NCBI RefSeq assembly: GCF_001436375.1
Contig: NZ_AZGA01000002.1
Span: 62,001-126,000, forward strand
Direction of reading: 5' to 3'
DNA from: Agrilactobacillus composti DSM 18527 = JCM 14202
GTDB lineage: Bacteria; Bacillota; Bacilli; Lactobacillales; Lactobacillaceae
DNA length: 64,000 bases
This document shows, piece after piece, positions 47,201-55,162 of this stretch. Position 1 is the stretch's first letter, and every line of letters begins with the position of its first letter. A program made the position numbers and the translations under genes. The notes under the pieces were generated by a model, which ran no database searches, was not told where the DNA came from, and saw only the letters and a program-made list of their open reading frames with translations.

Positions 47201-47578
47201 GACCATAATTAGATCTTTTAGGCTATCTGCCACCGTCTCTAAAGCTATGGGCTGTTCTGGATGTAACATGATGGCCGTTGAAATTTCCAATAAATGCGCA
47301 TAGCCCTGATTATTCTTGGCATACAGTAAATAAGGATAGGTCGCCTCACTTTCAGGATCCAGCAAGCTCTTGAAAGTGGCGCTGATCCCCAAAATGGGTT
47401 TGATCCCTACGGTGTGACAATATTTATAAAAATCCACCAATCCGTAGACCACATTGTGATCTGTAATGGCTAAAGTCGTATAGCCCAAAGCCTTGGCCGT
47501 GTCCACCAAATCTTTGATCGTCGTGGGGCTTTGTAACAAACTGTAAGTCGTTTTCACTTGTAATTGTGCAAATACCAT
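44246..47578 (-). CDS. dnaE: DNA polymerase III alpha subunit, DnaE type
   Basis: DnaE extends RNA primers before hand-off to PolC in Firmicutes. The 1110-residue protein has an N-terminal PHP domain (1-~200), a palm with catalytic aspartates in PDIDLDIPD near 388-396, fingers and HhH regions, and a C-terminal OB domain (~950-1050). The PHP motif I is KTTYSLL where other DnaE proteins have a His-Ser pair, so its metal site is probably not functional. It is divergent from the yjzD-like gene and upstream of pfkA, a common Firmicute arrangement. Confidence 0.95.
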   Translation of the reverse strand: MVFAQLQVKTTYSLLQSPTTIKDLVDTAKALGYTTLAITDHNVVYGLVDFYKYCHTVGIKPILGISATFKSLLDPESEATYPYLLYAKNNQGYAHLLEISTAIMLHPEQPIALETVADSLKDLIMVLPPRGELEYLAGTQDTAAQVTYIHRLLSWLDPQNLAIGLTVQGNYSHQLSKLQAVADQTQIALCALGKVDYVRPEQAFDATVLQHIAAGTKLTPTATTDSQTGPFFLPAPDIAAAAFENAGLSQALVMTDWIAENCNVTLNLHHRTQLPQYQVPAGLDADTYLQQLVTAGLKKRLGKTIPTAYQQRADYELQVIQKMGFSDYFLIVWDVINYAHQVHIMTGAGRGSAAGSLVAYALAITEVDPLAYNLLFERFLNPNRANMPDIDLDIPDNRRDELLAYVYQHYGANHVAQIITFGTLAAKMALRDVGRVFGISMPEANAWSKAVPNVLKITLQQALAQSPALQKIVHENKTNELIFRTAAQLEGLPRHYSTHAAGVVLSDEPLTKRVALQMGGDEIPLTQYPMGNVEEVGLLKMDFLGLKNLNILAQTVADVQREYQADFDQKQIPLDDPKTLALFQQGDTNGVFQFESEGIKRVLRRLHPDSFEDIVATNALYRPGPMENIDTFIARKNGLEPVIYPDVALEPILKPTYGILVYQEQVMQAASVMGGFTLGEADLLRRAMSKKKKAVIDENKQRFIEGAVEKGIAIDSARLVYEYIESFANYGFNRSHAVAYSKLAFWLAYLKCHFPASFFVALLNSTIGNNIKTKTYLQEAKKRHIAILGPDINHSVQEYTLQANQIRFGFISIKGMRRDFIEAILTARQVGEFKDFNDFLRRLPKKFVKPDYLTPLIKVGVFDSLIPNRHQLLVNLDKLINTVTLAGDSMSLFEILTPEMVYVDDYSKSQKIELEAELLGIYISGHPLERFEKIPHVTILELQPDKSGAVLYYVRKVKVIRTKKGDQMAFLNGEDLSQSFGVTIFPNVFKRVADWLDREQNLVIKGKFEWDKAHAPQLIAQSIAQAAPILQQQAQLKRLFLQFPPELDTASFRERVYQLLMAHRGHTPVVIFLKREDKKILLKDDHWVTWSPELAQDLQQILGPENIVFR

Positions 47579-47650
47579 AGTGCACCTCTTAAAAAATATA
47601 GAAAATATAGATAAGTTAAAGATAACAGGTTCCCGTTGAAATTGAAATTA

Positions 47651-47659
47651 TGCTATACT
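47651..47659 (+). promoter_or_regulatory. Extended -10 promoter of the yjzD-like gene
   Basis: TGCTATACT (47651-47659) is an extended -10 with a near-consensus box, 33 bp before the start codon. No clear -35 is needed for such a promoter and none is certain. Confidence 0.5.
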
Positions 47660-47691
47660 ATAAAGCAATCATCGTGATGAAAGAAGGTCCT

Positions 47692-47883
47692 ATGTCGATG
47701 CGTTACATTATGATGGTCTTTTGGGGCATTATCTTTGGGTTTATTATTGGTTTTATTGGCTCAGCCTTGACGCAAACAACTTTCGTACCTGCCCAAGCCA
47801 TGGGTATGGCCGCAGTATTTGCAATTCTTTTAGGCTTCATGCCAGCATTACTGAAATGGTCTCAAAAAATTAGCTCTAAATAA
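47692..47883 (+). CDS. Small membrane protein, YjzD-like (DUF2929)
   Basis: A 63-residue protein with two transmembrane helices (~6-28 and ~35-55) and a basic C-terminus, beginning MSMRYIMMVFWGIIFGFIIGF. It fits the DUF2929/YjzD family of small Firmicute membrane proteins. AGAAGG lies upstream of the ATG at 47692; an ATG two codons later is equally possible. Function is unknown. It has its own promoter and terminator. Confidence 0.72.
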   Translation: MSMRYIMMVFWGIIFGFIIGFIGSALTQTTFVPAQAMGMAAVFAILLGFMPALLKWSQKISSK

Positions 47884-47897
47884 AGCCTGTATGACCC

Positions 47898-47930
47898 AGT
47901 CTAAGCAGTTTATGCTTAGACTATTTTTTT
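47898..47930 (+). terminator. Rho-independent terminator after the yjzD-like gene
   Basis: AGTCTAAGC (47898-47906) pairs with GCTTAGACT (47914-47922), followed by seven T residues. It lies 15 bp past the stop codon. Confidence 0.85.
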
Positions 47931-47955
47931 GTCCTTTTTGCCAAGGTAAAAATTA

Positions 47956-47974
47956 TGGTATACTGACTATATCA
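47956..47974 (+). promoter_or_regulatory. Promoter and candidate auto-operator of the gntR-type gene
   Basis: TGGTATACT is an extended -10 (TATACT at 47959-47964), with TTGCCA 15 bp upstream as -35. An imperfect inverted repeat, TGGTATA-N5-TATATCA (47956-47974), covers the -10. GntR proteins often bind such AT-rich palindromes and repress themselves, so this may be its own operator. Confidence 0.5.
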
Positions 47975-47995
47975 TTTTACACTGAGGTGAATCTC

Positions 47996-48994
47996 ATGAA
48001 AAAAAGTCTATACCAAATAATTATCGATGATTTAAGCCAAGCCATTGCCAGTGGCCAGCTTCCCGTCAACGCTAAGGTCCCCACGGAACAAGAATTAGCC
48101 CAACAATACCAAGTCAGCCGCATCACTTCTAAACGGGCCTTAAATGATTTAGAACAAGCAGGCTTAATTTATCGTAAACAAGGATCGGGCAGCTTTGTAG
48201 CTGATCAAAAAACAAAGGCTGCCAGCAGCACAACAGCACCAGCTGGTCCCTTGGTTTACTGTGTCCTGCCTGACGGTGACAATACTTTAAACAACACGTT
48301 GGTCACCCAATTGCTTTTAGCCTTCGCCGCCGCAAAACTGTCTGCTAACATCATCTTACCAGAAACCCTGGCGACCTTGCTACCCCGACTAACGCCACAA
48401 ACCTATCTTATTTTATTAGGGGACACCTTCAAGGACGATTTAATATACCAACTTTATGAAATGGATATATCTTATTTTAAGATTGGCACTAGCCCTAATG
48501 CGCTCGATTATCCGCAAATCACGTTAACTGCTGAACTCGCCCTGCAAAATATGCTAAATGAGTTTGATGAATCAGTGCAACAATTAATTTATATCCAAGC
48601 CGCTCCACCGCTTTCACCTTACGCAGATGCCACTTTAAAAATAAATTTGCTCAAGGCAGTCAAACAACATCAGGCAATTGCGAAATTCAAATTACAACTT
48701 ACTTCGGCTACCCAATTTGATTCTAAGAATCCCCCGGCAGCCACTAAATTCATTGTCTCTGATTTCAATCTATTATTGCAGCTGCTCACTTCACCGCTTG
48801 ATCTTGATGACCTTTACTTCATCGCCCCTAGCCTCACACCAGAGCAAGTTCAATTTGTTCAAACACAGCATATTCACTGCTATGCCTGTCCCCTATCCGA
48901 AGTTTTGATAAATTGTACTAAGCTGCTTTCGGCCATACAAAAAGACGCCACGATTAATCAAAATTTAATCGTTAACGCCCAGTCTTTGTCCTAA
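47996..48994 (+). CDS. Orphan GntR-type transcriptional regulator with unusual effector domain
   Basis: A 332-residue protein. Residues ~3-73 are a GntR winged helix (SLYQIIIDDLSQAIASGQLP...VPTEQELAQQYQVSRITSKRALNDLEQAGLIYRKQGSGSFV). The rest (~85-330) looks like a periplasmic-binding/LacI-type fold, as in AraR, but with weak conservation and no recognisable sugar-binding signature. The ATG at 47996 follows GAGGTG. No transporter or metabolic gene is adjacent on the same strand; the next gene runs the other way. The effector and targets are unknown. Confidence 0.83.
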   Translation: MKKSLYQIIIDDLSQAIASGQLPVNAKVPTEQELAQQYQVSRITSKRALNDLEQAGLIYRKQGSGSFVADQKTKAASSTTAPAGPLVYCVLPDGDNTLNNTLVTQLLLAFAAAKLSANIILPETLATLLPRLTPQTYLILLGDTFKDDLIYQLYEMDISYFKIGTSPNALDYPQITLTAELALQNMLNEFDESVQQLIYIQAAPPLSPYADATLKINLLKAVKQHQAIAKFKLQLTSATQFDSKNPPAATKFIVSDFNLLLQLLTSPLDLDDLYFIAPSLTPEQVQFVQTQHIHCYACPLSEVLINCTKLLSAIQKDATINQNLIVNAQSLS

Positions 48995-49006
48995 ACCACC
49001 GAAAAA

Positions 49007-49729
49007 CTATTGGTGGGTCATATAAATAAATAATTCGTCATTTGAGAAGGCCACGTCAAAATTAATGTCCTTAGACTTAATGGTATTGATCGTTGTCTTC
49101 CCTTTTTTAGCTGACTTTACCGCCGCTTCAAACTTTGTGAGAACTGTTTTGGCATCTGCCCCACTAACGCCGGCTAAAGTTCCTAATGTTGATCCAAATT
49201 GATTTAAATTTTGCGCCTTTTTCAAGGTTGCTGTCTGAGCAATAACGGTTAAGCCCATCAATTGTTGGTCCGCTACCACTGCGCGAATCTGAGTCCCGTT
49301 ATTTTGGCCAATAACCCCATTATAATTTGCCCGACGTAATAACTCTGGTTGAATTTTGATGGCATTTGGATTCTGTTGGGTAGCTGCCGCATAAATCATC
49401 CCAAATTTGGCAAATGCCATCACCGGTGTCGATTTAGAAATGGTTGCTTGCTGACGATCAGTATCGGTTTTAAAGGTTAGCTTTTGACTCTGATTGCTAA
49501 TTGGCACTGTCACGACAAAAGTTCCGCCATTGACCTTAGCACTTTGCCAGGCCTGTTGATCAATGCGGTATTGGACCGACTTTGCCTTGGTACTGCCCTT
49601 TACAACCGTAGCCATCCCATCAGCATGATATTGATTTTGTAAATTACTGATTTTTTGATTTTGACAAGCCGTCAATACCACTAGGCCTATTAGAAAACAT
49701 AGCCCCAGAAAAAAACGTTTTCCCCGCAT
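49007..49729 (-). CDS. Putative lipoprotein of unknown function
   Basis: A 240-residue exported protein with a lipoprotein signal peptide: basic start (RGKRFF), hydrophobic core, and lipobox LTAC with Cys22. The mature part has an Ig-like beta region (VQYRIDQQAWQSAKV..GTFVVTVPI) followed by a helical C-terminal half. I do not recognise a family. Convergent with the gntR-type gene (12 bp). The start at 49729 is chosen for the signal peptide; its ribosome binding site is weak. The bL32 terminator lies 42 bp upstream, so no clear promoter is left. Confidence 0.75.
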   Translation of the reverse strand: MRGKRFFLGLCFLIGLVVLTACQNQKISNLQNQYHADGMATVVKGSTKAKSVQYRIDQQAWQSAKVNGGTFVVTVPISNQSQKLTFKTDTDRQQATISKSTPVMAFAKFGMIYAAATQQNPNAIKIQPELLRRANYNGVIGQNNGTQIRAVVADQQLMGLTVIAQTATLKKAQNLNQFGSTLGTLAGVSGADAKTVLTKFEAAVKSAKKGKTTINTIKSKDINFDVAFSNDELFIYMTHQ

Positions 49730-49771
49730 TTTATCGACTCTTTTCACTTTGAATAGTTTAATCATAAATAA

Positions 49772-49802
49772 AAGACCGGAGCCATTAGTTCATCCCGGTC
49801 TT
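49772..49802 (-). terminator. Rho-independent terminator of rpmF
   Basis: AAGACCGG (49802-49795 in minus-strand sense) pairs with CCGGTCTT (49779-49772) around a ~15-base loop, then UUAUUUAU. It lies 12 bp past the rpmF stop. Confidence 0.75.
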
Positions 49803-49813
49803 AAATAACTTTA

Positions 49814-49999
49814 TTAGTTCTGAGTTTTATCGATGTTAACCACTTGTTGGCCCTTGTAAAAGCCTTTTGGTGAAACGTGGTGGCTTAAACGATATTCGCC
49901 GCTAGTAGCGTCAAAATGGATGTTAGGCACATTCAATTTGATATGGCCACGACGCATGCGTTTCTTGGTTTTCGATGTTTTTCTTGCTGGAACTGCCAT
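49814..49999 (-). CDS. rpmF: 50S ribosomal protein bL32
   Basis: A 61-residue basic ribosomal protein of the large subunit. [18 protein letters not shown] is the N-terminal signature, and [12 protein letters not shown] the C-terminal one. The zinc-binding cysteine pairs of the C+ form are absent, so this is the zinc-independent (C-) type. ATG with AAGGAG upstream. It lies between clpB and the lipoprotein gene. Confidence 0.95.
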   Translation of the reverse strand: MAVPARKTSKTKKRMRRGHIKLNVPNIHFDATSGEYRLSHHVSPKGFYKGQQVVNIDKTQN

Positions 50000-50133
50000 G
50001 TCTATTCAAACTCCTTTATAATCAAATTCTTCGAACTGTACTTAATTTGGATGACGTGAGATCATATCCAATTAGACTCTAAAAGCCCACAAACAATATA
50101 ATACTATGACTTGGGCTTTGAAGCAAGGTTAAA

Positions 50134-52746
50134 TTAAACAATTACCTGATGTTCGGACATTTTTTCACTGTTAAAGATCAACTTGTCATCTTCTAAATCA
50201 ATTGTCACCTTAGAATGGGGTAAAATTTGACCGCCAATTAACTGCTTCGCTAACGGTGTCTCGACTTGATTGGTAATAAAACGTTGGAGTGGTCTGGCCC
50301 CAAAGGCGGGATCGTACCCCTTGTCAGCAATCCAAGCCTGGGCTTTTTCAGAAACCTGCAACTGAATATCTTTGTCCCTCAGGCGTTTGGAAAGTTCTGC
50401 CACTAATTTCACAACGATTTGCTTCACGGCATTCATATCCAACGGATGGAATAAAATGATATCATCGATCCGATTCAAAAATTCCGGCTTAAAATGCTGT
50501 TGTAGAACGTTTTGAACTTGTTGCCGGGTGTCAGCCGTGATACCAGTTGCGGATTGTTGCGCATCTAACAAGATATCTGAACCTAGGTTAGAGGTCATGA
50601 TAATAATAGTATTTTTAAAGTCAACCGTGCGGCCTTGCCCATCTGTCAAGCGACCATCATCTAAGACCTGCAGTAAAATATTAAAAACATCCGGATGGGC
50701 TTTTTCAATTTCATCCAGTAATACAATCGTATAAGGATTGCGCCGTACCGCTTCGGTCAATTGGCCGCCTTCTTCATACCCCACATAACCTGGTGCTGCA
50801 CCAACTAAGCGTGAGACGGCATATTTCTCCATATACTCACTCATATCAATGCGGACCATGTGCTTTTCCGAATCAAATAAATTACTAGCCAAAGCCTTCG
50901 CTAATTCCGTTTTCCCTACACCTGTTGGCCCTAGGAATAAGAAGGACCCCAGTGGTCGATTTGGGTCTTGTAGGCCAGCACGGCTTCTTAAAACGGCATC
51001 CGCCACTGATTGAACGGCCTCATCTTGACCAACTACGCGCTGGTGCAACTCATCAGCCAAATGCAACAACTTTTCCCGATCACTGGCTACTAATTTAGCC
51101 ACTGGAATGCCGGTTTGCCGACTGACCACTTCGGCAATCTCATCTGCTGTAACGGATTCCTGGACTAAATTTTTAGCTTGGTTATCACTAGCTTCAAGTT
51201 GTTTTAATTCTGCTTGCAACTTGGGGATCGTGCCATGCTGCAGGCGGGCAGCAGCTTCTAGATCATACTTAGCTTCAGCGTCTTCAAGCTCATGCTTAGC
51301 TTTATCGATTTGGGACTTTTTGTCATTTAAGGCGTTGATTTCAGCTTTTTCAGCATCCCACTTAGCTTTTAATTGCGAAATGGTCTCCTGCAACGTGGCT
51401 TTTTGGGCTTTGACATCTTGTAGCCGCGCTTTAGAAGCAGGATCAGCTTCTTTATTTAATGCCGCCTCTTCAATTTGAAGTTCCATCATTTTGCGCATTT
51501 GCTGGTCCAATTCGGTGGGCATAGAATTCATTTCCACGTTAATATTGGCACTAGCTTCATCCACTAAGTCAATGGCTTTGTCTGGTAAAAAGCGGTCCGT
51601 AATATAGCGATTAGACAACGTTGCAGCCGCCACCAGCGCATTATCATGAATGCGCACGCCGTGGAAAATTTCAAAGCGTTCTTTTAAACCCCGTAAAATC
51701 ATGATTGTTTCTTCAACAGTTGGTTCTTGGACCAATACCCGCTGAAAACGTCTTTCTAAAGCCTTATCTTTTTCAATATTTTCACGATACTCATCTAGCG
51801 TTGTTGCCCCAATCAAATGCAACTCACCGCGGGCTAACATTGGTTTCAAAAGATTACCAGCATCCATTGCCCCTTCAGCTTTACCAGCCCCAACAATAGT
51901 ATGAATCTCATCAATAAAGAGAATTACTTGACCTTCACTTTTTTTAACTTCTTTTAAAACTGATTTCAAGCGCTCTTCAAATTCGCCCCGGTACTTAGCC
52001 CCAGCAATTAACGAACCCATATCTAATGAAATAATCGTCTTATGCTTCAAATTATCTGGGACATCCCCATGAACGATCCGTTGGGCCAAACCTTCCACAA
52101 TAGCCGTTTTACCCACACCGGGTTCCCCGATTAAGACGGGATTATTTTTAGTTTTCCGAGATAAAATTCGAATGACATTGCGAATTTCTTCATCCCGGCC
52201 AATAATAGGATCTTGATCACCGGCCCGGACTGCCTTAACCAGATCCGTCCCATACTTGGCCAGAGCTTGATAATTGGCTTCTTGGGTTTTAGAAGTGACC
52301 CGCTCGTTTCCCCGAACAGATTGAATGACTTCAGTTAACTTTTTAGCAGTTAACCCTTGGTCTAATAAATATTTGGTGATTGGTAAATCCGGTTGTTTTA
52401 ATAACGCTAAAGGTAATACATCAACAGCAATATAATCATCATGAAACTGCTGCCGAATTGTATCCGCATCTTGTAAGAGTTGATATAATTTAGGGGTCAT
52501 ATTTTGGCCATAGGCCGTTTGGCCCTCGACCGTTGGGATTTGATCTAATTGCTTATCGATTGCCGCTTCAAAACCAGCAGTTTCAACGCCACTTTGTTTC
52601 AGCAAATTCGGTAACAATTCTCCAGGTTGAATCAATGCCTTGAATAAATGCGCAAGGTGAATATCGGCATGATGCCGTGTGACGGCAATTTGTTGGGCTT
52701 GTGCCAAAGCCTCTTGGACAGCTTGTGTGAAATTATCTGGATTCAT
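50134..52746 (-). CDS. clpB: ATP-dependent chaperone ClpB
   Basis: ClpB is the hexameric disaggregase that works with DnaK. The 870-residue protein has a Clp N domain (two repeats in 1-~150), AAA-1 (Walker A GEPGVGKT near 204), a long coiled-coil middle domain (about 400-525) and AAA-2 (GPTGVGKTE near 605). Start is ATG at 52746 with AAGGAG upstream. I see no CtsR repeat or CIRCE element in the 92 bp upstream; instead a hairpin (52780-52803) lies 34 bp before the start. Length is normal for ClpB, not ClpC/E. Confidence 0.95.
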   Translation of the reverse strand: MNPDNFTQAVQEALAQAQQIAVTRHHADIHLAHLFKALIQPGELLPNLLKQSGVETAGFEAAIDKQLDQIPTVEGQTAYGQNMTPKLYQLLQDADTIRQQFHDDYIAVDVLPLALLKQPDLPITKYLLDQGLTAKKLTEVIQSVRGNERVTSKTQEANYQALAKYGTDLVKAVRAGDQDPIIGRDEEIRNVIRILSRKTKNNPVLIGEPGVGKTAIVEGLAQRIVHGDVPDNLKHKTIISLDMGSLIAGAKYRGEFEERLKSVLKEVKKSEGQVILFIDEIHTIVGAGKAEGAMDAGNLLKPMLARGELHLIGATTLDEYRENIEKDKALERRFQRVLVQEPTVEETIMILRGLKERFEIFHGVRIHDNALVAAATLSNRYITDRFLPDKAIDLVDEASANINVEMNSMPTELDQQMRKMMELQIEEAALNKEADPASKARLQDVKAQKATLQETISQLKAKWDAEKAEINALNDKKSQIDKAKHELEDAEAKYDLEAAARLQHGTIPKLQAELKQLEASDNQAKNLVQESVTADEIAEVVSRQTGIPVAKLVASDREKLLHLADELHQRVVGQDEAVQSVADAVLRSRAGLQDPNRPLGSFLFLGPTGVGKTELAKALASNLFDSEKHMVRIDMSEYMEKYAVSRLVGAAPGYVGYEEGGQLTEAVRRNPYTIVLLDEIEKAHPDVFNILLQVLDDGRLTDGQGRTVDFKNTIIIMTSNLGSDILLDAQQSATGITADTRQQVQNVLQQHFKPEFLNRIDDIILFHPLDMNAVKQIVVKLVAELSKRLRDKDIQLQVSEKAQAWIADKGYDPAFGARPLQRFITNQVETPLAKQLIGGQILPHSKVTIDLEDDKLIFNSEKMSEHQVIV

Positions 52747-52779
52747 TGTTTCGCAACTCCTTATCAAAAAACTGTAAAT

Positions 52780-52803
52780 AAAAAGAGTCCATCGACTCTT
52801 TTT
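52780..52803 (-). terminator. Hairpin between the lapA-like gene and clpB
   Basis: AAAAAGAGTC (52803-52794 in minus-strand sense) pairs with GACTCTTTTT (52789-52780) around a 4-base loop, followed by AUUUAC. It may end the lapA-like transcript or act in the clpB leader. Only ~34 bp remain before the clpB ATG. Confidence 0.65.
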
Positions 52804-52838
52804 TAGTTTACACACTTATCGTAACTCTGACATCCTGC

Positions 52839-53246
52839 TTAAGCCTCATTTTTGGGTGTTGTGGCAGTATCCGTAGCGTCAGCAGCAGCTTTTAGTTGTT
52901 CAATGGTAGCCTCTTTTTCAGCTAGCTGTGCTTTAAAATCGGCTGCTTGTTTGGCTGTTGCAGCATCCACGGCCGTATCAATGGCTTTTTGCTGTTCTGT
53001 TTCTAACTGGGTAACCTGCCCCCGTAAGTCTTTCATCTCTTTTTTGAGATTGTAATTACCGGTGGTAGCAAATAGATATGTGACTAAGGCCCCCAATAAG
53101 ATACTAATAAACAAGATTAAGATCAGCGGTAATTTCACTTTGGTAAACCCAAATTGAATCATCACTGGTGTCTGATTGATCAATGCAAAAATCACTAATA
53201 AAATAGCAATAATCAAACCAATCACGAAATTACGCTGTTTCTTCAT
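52839..53246 (-). CDS. LapA-like membrane protein with C-terminal coiled coil (DUF1049)
   Basis: A 135-residue membrane protein with two transmembrane helices (~7-27 and ~38-60), matching the LapA domain, followed by a coiled coil (~70-125) rich in Ala, Glu, Gln and Lys. The LapA family is linked in E. coli to LPS assembly, but Firmicute members have an unknown role. The ATG at 53246 has GGGGGA 7 bp upstream. It follows the SDR gene and precedes clpB. Confidence 0.83.
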   Translation of the reverse strand: MKKQRNFVIGLIIAILLVIFALINQTPVMIQFGFTKVKLPLILILFISILLGALVTYLFATTGNYNLKKEMKDLRGQVTQLETEQQKAIDTAVDAATAKQAADFKAQLAEKEATIEQLKAAADATDTATTPKNEA

Positions 53247-53296
53247 CATCCATTCCCCCAACTAATCCTATTTGCGCCTACATGGGCTATAACTCT

Positions 53297-53304
53297 ATTG
53301 TAGC
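53297..53304 (-). promoter_or_regulatory. Extended -10 promoter candidate for the lapA-like gene
   Basis: On the minus strand TGCTACAAT, with TACAAT at 53302-53297, forms an extended -10 about 50 bp before the start. TTAACA lies 19 bp upstream, too far for a strong -35. Confidence 0.4.
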
Positions 53305-53313
53305 ACGCCTTAA

Positions 53314-54120
53314 TTATTTTTTGTTAAACATCGTTAAGACCAAAGCATCCCCAAGCCTTGGAAAAGCACTGTATAAGTGCGCCGCCAGGGCCATGATCCA
53401 AGGGGTATTGATCTCACGAACAGGAAAACCAATGGCACTGACAATTCTTTGCGCCAAGGCATCGGCATTTAGTGTAATAAAGTCAACACTCTTTAAATAA
53501 GCGCCAGTTTTATCAGCGATATCAAAAAATTCTGTCGCCACTGGTCCTGGATTGATACTGGTTACTTGGATATCAAAAGGCTTTAACTCTAACCGCAAGC
53601 CATTGGCATACCCCACCACTGCAAATTTGCTGGCAGAATAAATGGCACTTTTAGCCGTCGCAATTTTACCGGCCATTGATCCCAGCATGATGATATGACC
53701 AGCATGGCCCATCATCTCCTGAGCAACTAATCGGGTGATATAAATCGTTCCTAATACATTGACCTGAATCAAGCGCGCAATGAGCTTGGGATCTGTATCC
53801 ACGGCATTTTCAAAATTACCAAATCCGGCGGCATTGATCAGCACCTCCGGACGGCCAACTTGTGCTACTAAGGCCTGACAGAATTGTTCAATACTATCCG
53901 GGTCAGCCATATCCACGTAGTAGGCAAAAGCACTATGCTTGGATAATTCTTGGCATTGGTTGCGAAGTTTTTCAAGTCGCGTCATGCGCCGAGCTGCCAA
54001 GACCACAATGGCCCCACGCTGGGCGGCTTGGATGGCACAAGCCTGCCCAATCCCCGAAGAGGCACCGGTAATGACGACAATTTTACCATTAAGATTTCTT
54101 AAGGCTGCTAATTTTTTCAT
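53314..54120 (-). CDS. Short-chain dehydrogenase/reductase
   Basis: A 268-residue Rossmann-fold oxidoreductase. The cofactor motif TGASSGIG is at 18-25, NAAG near 94, and the catalytic Ser and Tyr-x-x-x-Lys in [20 protein letters not shown] near 145-163. An arginine-rich second strand (ARRMTRL) suggests NADP(H). The substrate cannot be inferred. It overlaps the 3' end of rnz by 32 bases, so the two are co-translated. The ATG has GAGGGAG upstream. Confidence 0.9.
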   Translation of the reverse strand: MKKLAALRNLNGKIVVITGASSGIGQACAIQAAQRGAIVVLAARRMTRLEKLRNQCQELSKHSAFAYYVDMADPDSIEQFCQALVAQVGRPEVLINAAGFGNFENAVDTDPKLIARLIQVNVLGTIYITRLVAQEMMGHAGHIIMLGSMAGKIATAKSAIYSASKFAVVGYANGLRLELKPFDIQVTSINPGPVATEFFDIADKTGAYLKSVDFITLNADALAQRIVSAIGFPVREINTPWIMALAAHLYSAFPRLGDALVLTMFNKK

Positions 54121-55054
54121 TGGTCTCCCTCTTTTTAAATGGAATATCGATCACATCAAAATCGGCAACAACTCGACTGTTGGGAAAAACAGCTTGCGCA
54201 TCTCGGGCTAGTTCGGATACTTTTTTGCCCACATAACGCGCCGATATATGCGTCAGCAATAGCTGATGTACCCCAGCATTTTTAGCAACCTTAGCGGCTT
54301 GGATATTTGTTGAATGATAATACTGCCGAGCTAGTTTGGCTTCACCCCTGCCAAAAGTACTCTCATGGACCAAGACATTGGCATCTTGGGCTAAGCTGGT
54401 TGCTGCTGGCGTTTGCCGCGTATCACCTAAAATGGTGACAATACGGCCGGGTTGAGCTGCTGTAATATAATCATGACCATCAACCACACGACCATCGGGT
54501 AATTGCACCACTTTGCCGGCTTTAAGTTGGGCATAAACTGGACCAGCGGCAATTTGATCAGCTTGCAGTTTGTCTACCAACAATACGCCAGGGTGTGCTG
54601 CTTCTTCAACACGATAGCCATAACTTTTTATCCGATGATCTAATTCGTCTGCATAAACTTTGAAAGTTGAATCTTCAAACATTAAGCCCTTATGAACCGT
54701 TACAAAACTCAAAGGATAACTTAAGTGGGTCTCTGAAACTTGGAGTGCTGTTCGCACAAAATTTTGAACCCCCTCGGGGCCGTAAATGGTCAAAGGTGTC
54801 TGACCACCTTGAAAAGACCGACTGGATAATAAGCCCGGCAATCCAAATAAATGATCCCCATGCAAGTGGGTAATGAATATTTTAGTGATTTTACGTGGTC
54901 GAATCGCTGTACTTAAAATCTGATGTTGCGTCGCCTCACCACAATCAAACAGCCAAACTTCATTACGTTCAGCCAATAGTTTCAATGCAATGCTTGTGAC
55001 ATTTCGCTGTTTAGCCGGGGTACCAGCACCTGTACCTAAAAATTCTAACTCCAT
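54089..55054 (-). CDS. rnz: Ribonuclease Z
   Basis: RNase Z removes the 3' trailer of tRNA precursors, mainly those without encoded CCA. The 321-residue metallo-beta-lactamase-fold protein has the zinc motif THLHGDH (His63, His65, Asp67, His68), and further His residues in LGDTRQT and ESTF...[13 protein letters not shown]. The N-terminal [21 protein letters not shown] is the family signature. It lies downstream of the oatA-like gene after a terminator, and its tail overlaps the SDR gene. Confidence 0.95.
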   Translation of the reverse strand: MELEFLGTGAGTPAKQRNVTSIALKLLAERNEVWLFDCGEATQHQILSTAIRPRKITKIFITHLHGDHLFGLPGLLSSRSFQGGQTPLTIYGPEGVQNFVRTALQVSETHLSYPLSFVTVHKGLMFEDSTFKVYADELDHRIKSYGYRVEEAAHPGVLLVDKLQADQIAAGPVYAQLKAGKVVQLPDGRVVDGHDYITAAQPGRIVTILGDTRQTPAATSLAQDANVLVHESTFGRGEAKLARQYYHSTNIQAAKVAKNAGVHQLLLTHISARYVGKKVSELARDAQAVFPNSRVVADFDVIDIPFKKRETNEKISSLKKS

Positions 55055-55098
55055 GAATGACTTCCTATTCTATTGTATCCAAGTGATTTAAAAAACAA

Positions 55099-55134
55099 AA
55101 GTAACCGGTATAAACAAGCGTTTTACCGGCGACT
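55099..55134 (-). terminator. Terminator of the oatA-like gene
   Basis: In minus-strand RNA AAGUCGCCGGUAAAA pairs with UUUAUACCGGUUACUU (small internal mismatches), followed by UUGUUUUUUAAA. It lies 28 bp past the stop codon. Confidence 0.75.
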
Positions 55135-55162
55135 TCTGATATTGCTTTAAGCCTCTCAAAAT

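Noticed and set aside
47480-47700. Small coding frame extending upstream of the yjzD-like start
   Set aside because: The upstream in-frame ATGs lack a Shine-Dalgarno and overlap the promoter; the start at 47692 fits better.
52780-52803. CIRCE or CtsR operator before clpB
   Set aside because: The repeat is AAAAAGAGTC/GACTCTTTTT with a 4-base loop; it has neither the CIRCE TTAGCACTC-N9 pattern nor the GGTCAAA repeats of CtsR.
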